Source of the DNA: Leptolyngbya sp. FACHB-8
Lineage (GTDB): Bacteria > Cyanobacteriota > Cyanobacteriia > Elainellales > Elainellaceae
Reading direction: 5' to 3'
Assembly (NCBI RefSeq): GCF_014695575.1
Contig: NZ_JACJOO010000080.1
Span: 1-64,000, forward strand
Length of the DNA stretch: 64,000 nucleotides
Shown here: piece by piece, positions 27,150 to 36,358 of the stretch
Layout: each line of letters opens with the position of its first letter
Numbering within the stretch: the first letter of the stretch is position 1
Translations under genes and position numbers: made by a program
The notes under the pieces: generated by a model
Seen by the model: only the letters and a program-made list of their open reading frames with translations
Told to the model about the DNA's origin: nothing
Database searches by the model: none

Positions 27150-28217
27150 ATGAAAGTTGATGTCTTTAAAGTCCCTCAGAATGCACCGGATGACCTGACA
27201 GAGTTAATTGCACTGATCCAAAATCAAACATTGGATCCACAAAATATCGTTGCCATTATGGGTAAAACGGAAGGGAACGGTTGTGTGAATGACTTTACCC
27301 GTGGGTTTGCCGTAGCAACGTTGAAATCGTATTTGCGATCGCACATAACCAATGAACAACTTAACCGCATCGTGTTTGTGATGTCGGGTGGAACGGAAGG
27401 GGTTTTAAGTCCACATTTGACCATCTTTACGCGGCAACAAGAGGGGTTAACGGGTGAGCCGCATCCCGGCTTAGCATTAGGGATTCACCACACACGTGAT
27501 TTCTTAGTAGATGAGATTGGTACGCTGGCGATGGTGCGGGAGGTGGCTGATGGGGTGAGGGGGGCGATCGCCGATGCCGGTCTTTCCCCTGCCGATGTTC
27601 ACTTTGTGCAAATCAAATGCCCTTTGATCACAGCCTCACGTCAGACCGAAGGGCAATCCCCCATCACTCAAGACAGCTACAAATCGATGGCTTACTCCCG
27701 TGGAGCTTCGGCGTTGGGTGTGGCTCTGGCCCTGGGAGAAATCAATGCCGATCAGCTCACGGAGGCAGATATTTGCCACAACTACCAGCTTTACTCATCA
27801 GTAGCTTCAACGTCGGCCGGAGTCGAACTCCGCAACTGCGAAATTCTGGTGTTGGGTAATTCTCCTGCAAGCCATAGCGATTATGTCATTGGCCATAGTG
27901 TCATGACCCATGCCTTAGATACGGCTGCGGTCAAACAGGCTATCCCCCAACACTTAAGCGACGAGCAGGGTTCAGATGTGGCCAGCGTCTTCACCGTACT
28001 GGCGAAAGCCGAAGCGGCTCCATCAGGAGAAATCTTGGGATGCCGTCACACCATGTTGGATGACTCTGACATTAGCCATACTCGTATGGCTCGGGCTGTT
28101 GTAGGAGCCGTTGTCGCCTCTGTGGTACAAGATCCCATGATTTATATTTCTGGAGGTAGCGAGCACCAAGGCCCCCCTGGAGGTGGTCCCATCGCAGTCA
28201 TTTGTAAACGGAATTGA
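27150..28217 (+). CDS. atzD: Ring-opening amidohydrolase (cyanuric acid hydrolase/barbiturase family)
   Basis: A 355-residue enzyme of the AtzD/barbiturase family, which hydrolyses cyanuric acid or barbiturate rings. The fold has three repeats, each giving a Lys/Ser pair. Candidates here are Lys39 (MGKTEGNGCVND) with Ser79 (VMSGGTEGVLSPH), Lys156 (VQIKCPL) with Ser222 (ASTSAGVE), and Lys286 (VLAKAEA) with Ser334 (YISGGSEHQGPPGGGP). SMAYSRGASALGVALALGE is also typical. Length fits the family. An AAGGA ribosome site precedes the ATG. Whether the substrate is cyanurate, barbiturate or another cyclic imide cannot be decided by eye. The adjacent LysR and DMT genes may be functionally linked. No biuret or allophanate hydrolase gene is in the window. 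Confidence 0.88.
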   Translation: MKVDVFKVPQNAPDDLTELIALIQNQTLDPQNIVAIMGKTEGNGCVNDFTRGFAVATLKSYLRSHITNEQLNRIVFVMSGGTEGVLSPHLTIFTRQQEGLTGEPHPGLALGIHHTRDFLVDEIGTLAMVREVADGVRGAIADAGLSPADVHFVQIKCPLITASRQTEGQSPITQDSYKSMAYSRGASALGVALALGEINADQLTEADICHNYQLYSSVASTSAGVELRNCEILVLGNSPASHSDYVIGHSVMTHALDTAAVKQAIPQHLSDEQGSDVASVFTVLAKAEAAPSGEILGCRHTMLDDSDISHTRMARAVVGAVVASVVQDPMIYISGGSEHQGPPGGGPIAVICKRN

Positions 28218-28260
28218 GCCTGTAGGGTGTTGAGATGGATGGCAGCACGAAGTGATCCTG

Positions 28261-28361
28261 CTAGTAGGCTGCGGCCTAAGTTCGCAACCTATGTTTTTGT
28301 GTAGGGTGCGAAGCACCCTACACAAAAACATAGGTGATGGATTTCCGCCTCAGCGTACTAG
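28261..28361. repeat. Family C palindromic element, copy C1
   Basis: 101 bp with CTAGTA..TACTAG termini and imperfect terminal inverted repeats (CTAGTAGGCTGCGGCC versus CTAGTACGCTGAGGCG). The inner 22-bp perfect stem CCTATGTTTTTGTGTAGGGTGC has a GAA spacer. It is nearly identical, in reverse, to C2. GTTGAGATGG just upstream and CCATCTCAAC just downstream form an outer inverted repeat around it. Confidence 0.92.
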
Positions 28362-28407
28362 CCATCTCAACATAAGGTTTAAAGAAAAAGCTGTAGCTTA
28401 ACGGTGG

Positions 28408-28463
28408 AAGCGATGGGCAGCCTTACGAACGCTCCCCAGTGCCGCAAGTCACCCATCACCATT
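28408..28463 (-). ncRNA. Candidate structured small RNA, rod-like imperfect hairpin
   Basis: On the minus strand, GTGATGGGT pairs with GCCCATCGC and CTTGCG with CGTAAG around the loop region GCACTGGGGAGCGTT. Three of the pairs are G-U on this strand and would be A-C mismatches on the plus strand, so a minus-strand RNA is favoured. No known RNA family is recognised. Apart from C1 and this region, the gap 28218-28684 shows nothing clear. Confidence 0.25.
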
Positions 28464-28684
28464 CTCTATGGTATAGCAGTAGCTACAATGCGAAAAAAAC
28501 TGACATTTACTTGTGATCGATATTTTTTCTAAACCCCCTGATTTTGGCCATACAAAGCGCATGCAGAATCAAGGGTTACAGGAAAAATGTTCAGAGTCGT
28601 GCCCATAATAAATTGTTTTGGGATTTGTCCTCTAACTCGGCTCACATTCTAAAACACCTTTAATTGATTGAGTGCAACGGAGTT

Positions 28685-30022
28685 ATGGAGTTACACTTGC
28701 TTCGCCAGGTTCAGACTTTGCAACAGCAGATGGCCTCTCTGGTGCTATATCAGAGTGTCGGCTTGGAGCTACCTGGGCGCACATTTTTAGCCTTATTACA
28801 GACGTTAGGCAGCGGTGGTAACGGCAGAGATGGGTCTCACCTGGATGTGCTACGAGCTTATGGCGTCTGGTTTAGTGCCCTGGCCGATCGCCAGCAAACC
28901 TGGTCGGCTTACGTGCTAGAGCAGCTCTTGACAAACGACAATCCCTTTACACGGCAAGCCCAAAAGGCTCTAACAGATTTGCCAGCTTCTCTCACCCATG
29001 CAGCTCAGCACGATTTGCGGCTACTCCAGAGTCTGTATCGAGTAACGGGGCCTCAGGTGGCTGAGTGGGTACAAAATGCTGCAGGCCTACCGACGGCACC
29101 CCCAATTTGGGATCCGGTTTCGGGAGAGGGGAGTCACTCGGAGCAGGCGATCGCCACCCAACTTCTGCAACATGCAGACTGGGGCAATGCCATTGAAGAC
29201 CTGATCACCTACCATCAGCGGGTAGGGGTCGGGCAGTTTGTCCGCTATCGAGCTTTCCGCTGGCAGGGGGGAGACTTGTTTGGTATTGCCCATCCTGATC
29301 CGATTTCCCTGGAAGCATTGGTCGGCTATGACCTGCCTCGCCAGATGTTACTTCAGAATACAGAAGCCCTGCTGGCGGGTTACCCTGCCCTGCATGTCTT
29401 GCTGTATGGCAGTCGTGGTTCGGGCAAGTCCTCTATGGTTAAGGCTCTGCTAAATCAATATGGCGATCGCGGCCTTCGTCTTGTAGAAGTATCCCGTTCT
29501 GAACTGAGAGACTTAGTAACCATTGTGGATTGCCTGCGAGAGCAGCCCCAGAAGTTTATTGTTTTTGTAGACGATTTGTCATTTGAAGAGGATGACGATG
29601 CATTTAAGGCTCTCAAAGTCGTGTTGGAGGGTAACGCCACTGCTCGGCCTCAAAACATCGTGGTGTATGCTACGTCCAATCGTCGGCACTTGATTCGGGA
29701 GTTTATGGGCGATCGCCCCCGGCCTAGCGATGCCGACGAGGTGCATGCCTGGGATACGGTGCAAGAAAAATTATCGTTCAGCGATCGATTTGGCCTCACT
29801 CTTACCTTTGAACCCGCCAACCAGGACACTTATCTGGCTATTGTGCGTCATCTCGCTCAACGTTCAGGAGTTACTCTTGAGGCAAAAGAGCTGGAGTTTC
29901 GGGCATTGCAGTGGGCTACACGCCATAACGGGCGATCGGGGCGTACAGCCCGACAGTTCGTCGACTTCCTCCAGGCCGAATTGGCTATTCAGTCGGGAGG
30001 TGCTGCACCCTTGTTACGCTAA
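28685..30022 (+). CDS. DUF815 family P-loop ATPase
   Basis: A 445-residue protein with a helical N-terminal half (about 1-190) of unknown role and a C-terminal AAA-like ATPase of the DUF815 type. Walker A is YGSRGSGKSS and Walker B is FIVFVDDLSFE. The segment VVLEGNATARPQNIVVYATSNRRHLI carries the sensor-1-like Asn, and the C-terminal region holds NGRSGRTARQFVDFL. A HIP1 site encodes GDRPRPS in the loop after sensor 1. The frame allows a TTG start at 28664; the ATG at 28685 is preferred. Function is unknown; the family is proposed to act on unidentified substrates. It is followed 240 bp later by a large histidine kinase. Confidence 0.82.
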   Translation: MELHLLRQVQTLQQQMASLVLYQSVGLELPGRTFLALLQTLGSGGNGRDGSHLDVLRAYGVWFSALADRQQTWSAYVLEQLLTNDNPFTRQAQKALTDLPASLTHAAQHDLRLLQSLYRVTGPQVAEWVQNAAGLPTAPPIWDPVSGEGSHSEQAIATQLLQHADWGNAIEDLITYHQRVGVGQFVRYRAFRWQGGDLFGIAHPDPISLEALVGYDLPRQMLLQNTEALLAGYPALHVLLYGSRGSGKSSMVKALLNQYGDRGLRLVEVSRSELRDLVTIVDCLREQPQKFIVFVDDLSFEEDDDAFKALKVVLEGNATARPQNIVVYATSNRRHLIREFMGDRPRPSDADEVHAWDTVQEKLSFSDRFGLTLTFEPANQDTYLAIVRHLAQRSGVTLEAKELEFRALQWATRHNGRSGRTARQFVDFLQAELAIQSGGAAPLLR

Positions 30023-30057
30023 ATCCTATGGGCGTGTCTTACTAGAGGAGAAAACTG

Positions 30058-30093
30058 ATGAAAATTCCTATTATTCAAGGTTTCAGCCACTAA
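30058..30093 (+). other. Possible 11-codon leader ORF
   Basis: A strong ribosome site, GAGGAG, lies seven bases before an ATG that opens an 11-residue frame (MKIPIIQGFSH) ending in TAA. It sits 170 bp upstream of the kinase start. It may be a leader peptide, a remnant or chance. Confidence 0.2.
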
Positions 30094-30262
30094 AACTGCC
30101 CCCAATCGTTTCTATTGTGAGCATAAAATTGGGCATTCTACAGAGTGATTCGTTGAATTTTTTGTCCTTTGGATAAAGTGATCCAAAGGTCTACCAGGGC
30201 TGTTTCTACAGATTGTGCAAAATCTCCCGGTGCATCTCTACTCCCACTCGAACCCTCATATC

Positions 30263-33200
30263 ATGCCAGTTCAGTTTCCTGAGGACGATGCGGTCAGGGC
30301 CGATATTTTGCGTCAATACCACATCCTTGACACCGAATCGGAAACCGCTTTTGATGATCTGGCCGCCATGGCGGCCCAAATTTGCCAATCGCCGGTGGCG
30401 CTTATTGCCTTTTGCCGGGGGGAATCAGGCTCCCAACCCAATCAACGCTACTGGTTTAAAGCGGTTGTCGGGTGGAACGAACCCACCACATCCCTGCAAG
30501 ACCTCTCGCTATTTACCACTACCCTGCGACAAGCAGAAGGGCTGGTGGTGCCCGACACCCGCACCGATGTGCGCTTCTCTGACGACGGCATTGTGACCGC
30601 CGCCAATTCGCCCATTCGGGCCTACAGTGGGGTGCCACTGGTCAGTCCGGGCGGGGTATCCCTGGGGGTGTTGGCCGTGATGGATTGGCTACCCCGCATG
30701 TTCACGGCCAGTCAGGTGATGAGCTTGCAAGCTCTGGCCCGGCAGGTGATATCTCAGTTAGAACTGCGGCGACGGACTGTCGTTCTCACAGAAACCATTG
30801 CCCGTCACCATCAAATCGAAGCCGATCAGAAACTTTTTCACAATCTCACGTCAGATCTGGTTGGCCTACTGGGTTTTGACGGTTATCTGAAGAACCTGAA
30901 TCCAAGCTGGCGCAGATCTTTAGGGTTTAGCAACGCCGAGTTAATGGCGAAGCCATTTCTAGACTTCATTCACCCTCATGATCGCGAGAAGGTGCTGAAG
31001 CAGATCCAGAAGGTGATCGGTGGCAATCATCAAGTCACTGTAGAGAGTCGCTGCCGCCATACGGATGGGACTTATAGCCGGGTAGATTGGAACCTGACAG
31101 CGCTATCGGGGCGATCGCTGATCTACCTCTCTGCCACCCCCCATACCCATCTGGGGCATCTCCCCGGCCCCCAATCCGAAACCGATGCCACTACCACCGC
31201 CGCTCTGATTGCTGCCCAAAACCAGCACTGTGTCGTGTCGATGACAGACCGGGACGGCACGATTACTTATGTGAACGATCGCTTCTGCGAAGTCTCCTGG
31301 TATACGCGCGACGAGCTGATCGGCCAGACCCATCGCCGCATCAACTCGGGCTATCATCCCCCCGAATTTTTTCAAGATCTCTGGAAAACCATCACCTCAG
31401 GGCACAGTTGGCACGGTGAAATCTGTAACCGTACCAAAACCAATTTGTTGTTTTGGATGGAGACCACGATTGTTCCGGTTCCCAATGACCAGGGTGTTCC
31501 TGAGTATTACATTGCCATTGCCACGGATATTACCGAGCGCAAGCATACCGAAGACGAGCTGAAAGAGCGATCGCACCTGGCTGAGCTGGGAGCGGAAATG
31601 GGTGGCGTCCTCTCCCATGGTGGAGTTGTGAATGAACTGCTAACCTCTTGCGCGAATCTGATGGTGCGCTATCTGCATGTTCCCTTCGTACGGTTGTGGA
31701 CGCTGAACCCTGACACCCGCTTGCTCGAGCTTCAAGCCGTTGCCGGGCATCATAGCCAGCCGAAGGAGTTTAGCTCTCGCATTCCCCTGGGGATTTCCAT
31801 CGTTGGTTTCATTGCGCAGAGCCACCAGCCCTACTTTACTGACACTGTAACGAATGATGTCTGCATTGGCGCAAAGGATTGGTTGGAACGGGAGCAGCTT
31901 CAAAGCTTCACGGGTTATCCGCTCATTGTGGAAGATCGCCTACTTGGCGTCATGGCTCTGTTCGATTGCAAACCCATGTCCCAGGCAGTCCGCAAAACTC
32001 TCGGCCTGGTAGCAAACAATATTGCAGTTGCCATTGATCGCACCCTGGCTCGCGCCGAGCTGATGAGCCGTCGAGAAGCGCTATTGTTCCGGCTAGCCAG
32101 CCAGATTCGGGATTCTCTGAACCTGGATGAAATTCTGGAAACGACTGTCAATGAGATCTGGTCGTTGTTGCAGATCGATCGCTGTCATTTCCTCTGGTGC
32201 TGGCCCAGCCAGGATGCACCTACCCTGGTGATTACCCATGAGGCGCGGGATCCTAAACTGCCCAGTTTTCGGGGGGATTACCCTGAGCCTCAGGCCGCCA
32301 TTCTTGCCCGCCGTATTCTCAATCTCGAGATGGTGCGGGTCGACAATCTGACCCAGGAGGCCGAACACCGTGATCCTGAACTACAGGAGGTGTTGGAGCA
32401 TATGGATGCGCTGGCCCAAATCATGATTCCCCTGGAGACACGCTCGGGACGTTTAGGTGCAATTGTCTGTAGCCATGGCTATGTTCGGTTGTGGAGTGAC
32501 AGTGAAATTGAGTTATTGAAGGCAGTAGCGGATCAGGTGGCGATCGCCATCGACCAGGCTGAGCTTTACTCTAAGAGCCGTGCCGCTGCCAGTGCGGCAG
32601 AGACACAGGCTCAACAGCTCAGTGAAGCCTTACAAAACTTGCAACAAACCCAGGCCCAGCTGATCCAAACAGAGAAAATGTCCAGTTTGGGCCAGATGGT
32701 GGCTGGCATTGCCCATGAGATCAATAACCCCGTCAATTTCATCAATGGCAACCTCGTGCATGCCAACAACTACACCAAAGATTTGCTACACCTGCTGCGC
32801 CTCTACCAGGAGCACAACCCCTCCCCTACCTCAGAAATTCAGTCAGCACTCCAGGCCATCGATATCGATTTTGTCAGTGATGACCTGCCTAAGCTGATGT
32901 CTTCCATGAAGATCGGAGCCGATCGCATTCGCCAAATTGTCCTATCCCTCCGCAACTTCTCCCGGCTAGACGAAGCCGAGAAGAAGCCGGTGGACGTCCA
33001 CGAAGGGATTAACAGCACTCTACTGATTCTGCAAAACCGCATGAAGACCTGCCCTGATGGGGGTGTCATTCAGCTCATTAAAGAATATGGTCACCTACCT
33101 CTGGTGGAGTGCTATGCCGGGCAGCTCAACCAGGTATTCATGAATATCTTTGCCAACGCCATCGATGCCCTGGAAAACTACGGCGAACCCCGCATCATCA

Positions 33201-33535
33201 GCGTTCGCACTGAGTTCACCCCGCAGGAGGACTCCACCAAACCCTCCTCCTGGAACGGAGCTAAGGAGATTCAGCCCGGCACGGTTACCGTTTACATTCG
33301 CGATAACGGGCCAGGTATGAATGCTGAGACGCGCGATCGCCTGTTTGATCCCTTCTTCACGACTAAACCTGTGGGCAAAGGTACGGGTCTTGGCCTTTCC
33401 ATCAGCTACCAAATCGTTGTCCAGAAGCATAATGGCAGCTTAGAATGCCGATCCGAACCAGGCCAAGGCACCGAGTTCATTGTTCGCATTCCGACTCAAC
33501 AGCCAGATATCGTAGAAACTCCCATTCGCTGTTGA
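30263..33535 (+). CDS. Multi-sensor histidine kinase (GAF-PAS-PAS-GAF-GAF)
   Basis: A soluble kinase of about 1090 residues without membrane helices. The N-terminus has the standard GAF lead-in [24 protein letters not shown] domains follow ([23 protein letters not shown] and a second with [25 protein letters not shown]), then two GAF domains (about 450-610 and 620-800) and a coiled coil. The HisKA is of the cyanobacterial type [21 protein letters not shown]. HATPase motifs are [18 protein letters not shown] and [11 protein letters not shown]. There is no receiver domain. The frame starts at a GTG (30215), but the ATG at 30263 is more likely. The response partner is not nearby. Confidence 0.88.
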   Translation: MPVQFPEDDAVRADILRQYHILDTESETAFDDLAAMAAQICQSPVALIAFCRGESGSQPNQRYWFKAVVGWNEPTTSLQDLSLFTTTLRQAEGLVVPDTRTDVRFSDDGIVTAANSPIRAYSGVPLVSPGGVSLGVLAVMDWLPRMFTASQVMSLQALARQVISQLELRRRTVVLTETIARHHQIEADQKLFHNLTSDLVGLLGFDGYLKNLNPSWRRSLGFSNAELMAKPFLDFIHPHDREKVLKQIQKVIGGNHQVTVESRCRHTDGTYSRVDWNLTALSGRSLIYLSATPHTHLGHLPGPQSETDATTTAALIAAQNQHCVVSMTDRDGTITYVNDRFCEVSWYTRDELIGQTHRRINSGYHPPEFFQDLWKTITSGHSWHGEICNRTKTNLLFWMETTIVPVPNDQGVPEYYIAIATDITERKHTEDELKERSHLAELGAEMGGVLSHGGVVNELLTSCANLMVRYLHVPFVRLWTLNPDTRLLELQAVAGHHSQPKEFSSRIPLGISIVGFIAQSHQPYFTDTVTNDVCIGAKDWLEREQLQSFTGYPLIVEDRLLGVMALFDCKPMSQAVRKTLGLVANNIAVAIDRTLARAELMSRREALLFRLASQIRDSLNLDEILETTVNEIWSLLQIDRCHFLWCWPSQDAPTLVITHEARDPKLPSFRGDYPEPQAAILARRILNLEMVRVDNLTQEAEHRDPELQEVLEHMDALAQIMIPLETRSGRLGAIVCSHGYVRLWSDSEIELLKAVADQVAIAIDQAELYSKSRAAASAAETQAQQLSEALQNLQQTQAQLIQTEKMSSLGQMVAGIAHEINNPVNFINGNLVHANNYTKDLLHLLRLYQEHNPSPTSEIQSALQAIDIDFVSDDLPKLMSSMKIGADRIRQIVLSLRNFSRLDEAEKKPVDVHEGINSTLLILQNRMKTCPDGGVIQLIKEYGHLPLVECYAGQLNQVFMNIFANAIDALENYGEPRIISVRTEFTPQEDSTKPSSWNGAKEIQPGTVTVYIRDNGPGMNAETRDRLFDPFFTTKPVGKGTGLGLSISYQIVVQKHNGSLECRSEPGQGTEFIVRIPTQQPDIVETPIRC

Positions 33536-33591
33536 AGATAAAAAGTAGGACGCATTGCTCCCTACCGGGTGCAATCTAGTACTTCCCCACA

Positions 33592-33749
33592 CCCAATCTG
33601 CCTAGTGGGATGTAGCGGGCTTTGCCCGCTACATCCCACTAGTACGCTGAGGCGGAAATCCATCACCTATGTTTTTGTGTAGGGTGCGAAGCACCCTACA
33701 CAAAAACATAGGTTGCAAACTTAGGCCGCAGCCTACTAGGCAGATTGGG
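33592..33749. repeat. Nested palindromes: outer CCCAATCTGCCTAG arms, inner hairpin plus family C copy C2
   Basis: CCCAATCTGCCTAG (33592-33605) and CTAGGCAGATTGGG (33736-33749) are exact inverse copies. Between them lie a 19-bp perfect hairpin (33602-33642, TTT spacer, ends CTAG) and C2 (33639-33739, 101 bp), which share CTAG at 33639-33642. C2 is the reverse complement of C1 with about two differences. Confidence 0.92.
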
Positions 33750-33831
33750 GACCGTCAGAATCGGTGGGGTGAACTAAGAATTGGGCCAATTAGTTGGCTC
33801 TAAGTATGTAGTGCCATAGATAGCATTTGAA

Positions 33832-33870
33832 TAAAGAATGGAGCGGTGTTAGGCGCCGCTCCATTCTTTA
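33832..33870 (-). terminator. Terminator of the group 2 sigma gene
   Basis: TAAAGAATGGAGCGG and its exact inverse form a 15-bp stem 32 bp past the sigma factor stop codon, flanked by T-rich sequence on the minus strand. Confidence 0.75.
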
Positions 33871-33901
33871 ATACAGTTTGTTCAGCCGAATTTGAGATGA
33901 C

Positions 33902-34858
33902 CTAGCTAGCTAGATACTCACGAATATCGGCCCGACGCTTACGCAGCTTGTTAAGGGCTTCCCGTTCAATCTGGCGAACTCGTTCCCGGCTAATATTGAG
34001 GCGATCGCCAATCTTTGCCAGCGTTAAAGAACGGCCATCTTCCAGACCAAACCGGAGGGATAGCACTTCCCGCTGCTGAGGCGTCAGGTCTTCCATCAAG
34101 ATTTCCAATTCGCCCCGAAGAGAGATTTGGGAGGCAAAATCTTCAGGGGATGGGCCGGTGTCCTCCAGAAGCTCACCCAGTTCTGTATCCTGGTTGTCGC
34201 CTACGCGCAGATCGAGGGAGAGGGGCAGACGAGATTTCTCCAGGTACTCCCGCACCTGCTTCACCGATAACTCTAGTTCGTCTGCTAGTTCAGACATGGT
34301 AGCAGCGCGACCCAGTTTCTGAGCGAGTTGCCGTTGAGCCTTTTTGATTTTGTTAAGTTTCTCAGTAATGTGGATGGGGAGCCGAATGGTACGGCTCTTT
34401 TCGGCGATCGCCCGAGTAATAGCCTGCCGAATCCACCAGTAGGCATAGGTTGAGAAGCGATAACCCTTGGAGGGGTCAAACTTTTCAACACCACGCTGCA
34501 TTCCGATAGTACCTTCCTGAATTAAGTCAAGAAGATCCACATTACGTTTAATGTATTTTTTCGCAACGGAAACGACAAGCCGTAGATTGGCTTCTACCAT
34601 CTTCCGTTTGGCACGTTCCCCTTCAGCGATCACCTGCTCCAAATCCTCCAGGGAGATTTGAGCCCGTTGAGCCCACTCCGGTAAATCAGGCTCATAGCCC
34701 AACTCGGAAGTCATATCTTCCCGGAGTTCATGCAGCAGCCCCAGGCGGCGCACCTGTTTTCCATAAATAATCTCTTGTTCATGGGTTAAAAGTGGCACCC
34801 GCCCAATCTCTCGGAGGTAAGCCCGTACTGGATCTGTAGAACCTTGGGATGTTTTCAT
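33902..34858 (-). CDS. Group 2 RNA polymerase sigma factor (sigma-70 family)
   Basis: A 318-residue RpoD-like sigma factor, shorter than the principal one. Region 1.2 is [22 protein letters not shown]. Region 2 includes [39 protein letters not shown] and [14 protein letters not shown]. Region 3 follows, and region 4 ends with a helix-turn-helix ([28 protein letters not shown]). The lack of a long region 1.1 and the overall form place it in the cyanobacterial group 2 (SigB/C/D/E) set; which member is not clear. The frame continues to 34945, but the ATG at 34858 with an upstream GAGG fits the family. It lies next to a SigF gene on the same strand with its own terminator. Confidence 0.92.
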   Translation of the reverse strand: MKTSQGSTDPVRAYLREIGRVPLLTHEQEIIYGKQVRRLGLLHELREDMTSELGYEPDLPEWAQRAQISLEDLEQVIAEGERAKRKMVEANLRLVVSVAKKYIKRNVDLLDLIQEGTIGMQRGVEKFDPSKGYRFSTYAYWWIRQAITRAIAEKSRTIRLPIHITEKLNKIKKAQRQLAQKLGRAATMSELADELELSVKQVREYLEKSRLPLSLDLRVGDNQDTELGELLEDTGPSPEDFASQISLRGELEILMEDLTPQQREVLSLRFGLEDGRSLTLAKIGDRLNISRERVRQIEREALNKLRKRRADIREYLAS

Positions 34859-35463
34859 GGCGAAAACCTCGCTTCCGTGTGAGGTTAGAACAATTGTACT
34901 AATAATTAAAAGGCTAGAGTGATGTCCATGCAAGAGTCCTTGCACTGAGAGACTGAGCGATACAATCCTCTAGAAAATTACGGACGTGATTAGAAGATGC
35001 CTATGCCCTTTCTCCGCAAAATCGAACTGGATCCCTAAATTTCAATACTGCTCTCCAGCAACACACAATATGGGTGCGGATAAACAGGATCTTTTATGGA
35101 TTCCAAAAATGAGACACCGGCCTCGTGAATATTAAAGATTGTAACATTTATTAAGTTTTTGCTTATCCCCCCTATGAGGGAGAGATATACCAGTCGGGCT
35201 TGGATTAGTTCTAAGCTACTGGTAAAAAACGAAATTGAATGCATCTACCACAACAAATTTAAGATTGTCAGAGGAGAAAGAATAAAGTTTCATCCTCATC
35301 AAATCTCCCTGCCATGCTAGAGACACTTCTAAGGATTCCTGGGTTGTCCTGTCATTCTGAGCCTTTCTGGCTGTCTCAGACCAGTACCTTTTAGCCTAAG
35401 CCGTGAGTGGTGGGCAGGCTCTACTTTAAAGGGGAAAACCCTATCAACCACGGGCTTTAGACA
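34859..35463. other. Gap between the two sigma genes with a possible structured RNA segment
   Basis: No convincing gene. Around 35395-35460, CTAAGCCGTG pairs with CACGGGCTTTAG (two bulges) around a loop holding GGGGAAAACCC. This could be a structured RNA or part of the sigF 3' region, but no family was recognised. Confidence 0.25.
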
Positions 35464-35498
35464 AAAAGAGAGTGAGAGCAAGGCTCCCACTCTCTTTT
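35464..35498 (-). terminator. Rho-independent terminator after sigF (bidirectional form)
   Basis: AAAAGAGAGTGAGAGC pairs with GCTCCCACTCTCTTTT with one mismatch, with T-runs on both sides. It is 90 bp downstream of the sigF stop. Confidence 0.75.
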
Positions 35499-35587
35499 AT
35501 TAATAAATAGATAGGTAGTACCACTACACGAATTTACAATGTCCCGTGAACCCTCGTCCTCATAGGTTACCTGAGAGCGATCGAGCC

Positions 35588-36358
35588 TTAAACTGCGTGC
35601 ATTGACTTCTTCAGCAGCTTCAGTCCTTTCTTAACGCGCCGAGATACGGTTACCGCGCTAATCCCAAGGCGCTCTGCCGTTTCCTTTTGGGTCAAGTCGT
35701 GCAGAAAGACGAACTCTAGTACGTCGCGAGTGCGCTTCTCTAGTTGAACCAGCGCTTGCTGTAAGCGAATTTGGTCTTCCTGAGCCAATTGGAAGCTGCG
35801 GTATTGGGGGTCAGGCAGAAGCTCACCCAGGCTGGTAGAGCTATCCTCTTCATCACGCATGGGAGCATCAAGACTCAGCGGAGCGCGATTTCGGTAGGCC
35901 AGCTTGATTTGCTGCCACTCTTCAATAGAGATTTCCAGAGCTGTTGCCAATTCTGTATCGGTGGGTTGGCGGCGCAGTTGAGTCTGCATTTCGCGGGTTA
36001 CAGCAGCAGCCTGATGCTGTAGAGCTTGCCAACGACGAGGAATGCGAACAGCAGACCCCTTGTCGCGCAAGTAGTGCTGAATTTCACCGCGAATGTAGGG
36101 AATTGCAAAGGAACTAAAGGCGTGGCCCTTGCCCATATCGAACCGCTCGATGGCTCGAATTAGCCCCATACTACCAACCTGGATTAGATCCTCGTAACTT
36201 TCTGTGCACTGGTTAACCCAATGGTGGGCCTCCTTGCGAACCAGGCCAAAATTTAGTTTCACCAGTTGATTGCGAATGAGGGGAGTGGGATTGTTCTGGT
36301 ACTCCCGCAACAGTTCTAGAGTCTCGCTTTTAAGTTCGTTGGTGACTGGAATAGACAT
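35588..36358 (-). CDS. sigF: SigF-type (group 3) RNA polymerase sigma factor
   Basis: A 256-residue alternative sigma factor of the SigF/SigB/WhiG class. Region 2 reads NFGLVRKEAHHWVNQCTESYEDLIQVGSMGLIRAIERFD and FSSFAIPYIRGEIQHYLRDKG. Region 3 is DTELATALEISIEEWQQIKLA. Region 4 is DLTQKETAERLGISAVTVSRRVKKGL. In Synechocystis, SigF controls type IV pilus genes and motility; that role is inferred, not shown. The ATG at 36358 is preceded by about 1.1 kb without a gene, which may hold its regulatory region. Confidence 0.93.
   Translation of the reverse strand: MSIPVTNELKSETLELLREYQNNPTPLIRNQLVKLNFGLVRKEAHHWVNQCTESYEDLIQVGSMGLIRAIERFDMGKGHAFSSFAIPYIRGEIQHYLRDKGSAVRIPRRWQALQHQAAAVTREMQTQLRRQPTDTELATALEISIEEWQQIKLAYRNRAPLSLDAPMRDEEDSSTSLGELLPDPQYRSFQLAQEDQIRLQQALVQLEKRTRDVLEFVFLHDLTQKETAERLGISAVTVSRRVKKGLKLLKKSMHAV

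Noticed and set aside
28261-33739. Insertion sequence with its own transposase between the family C ends
   Set aside because: The enclosed genes are a DUF815 ATPase and a histidine kinase; no DDE, HUH or serine transposase motif is present.
35035-35244. A 69-codon minus-strand frame upstream of the group 2 sigma gene
   Set aside because: AT-rich with unlike codon use, no ribosome site and no known domain; more likely leader or non-coding sequence.
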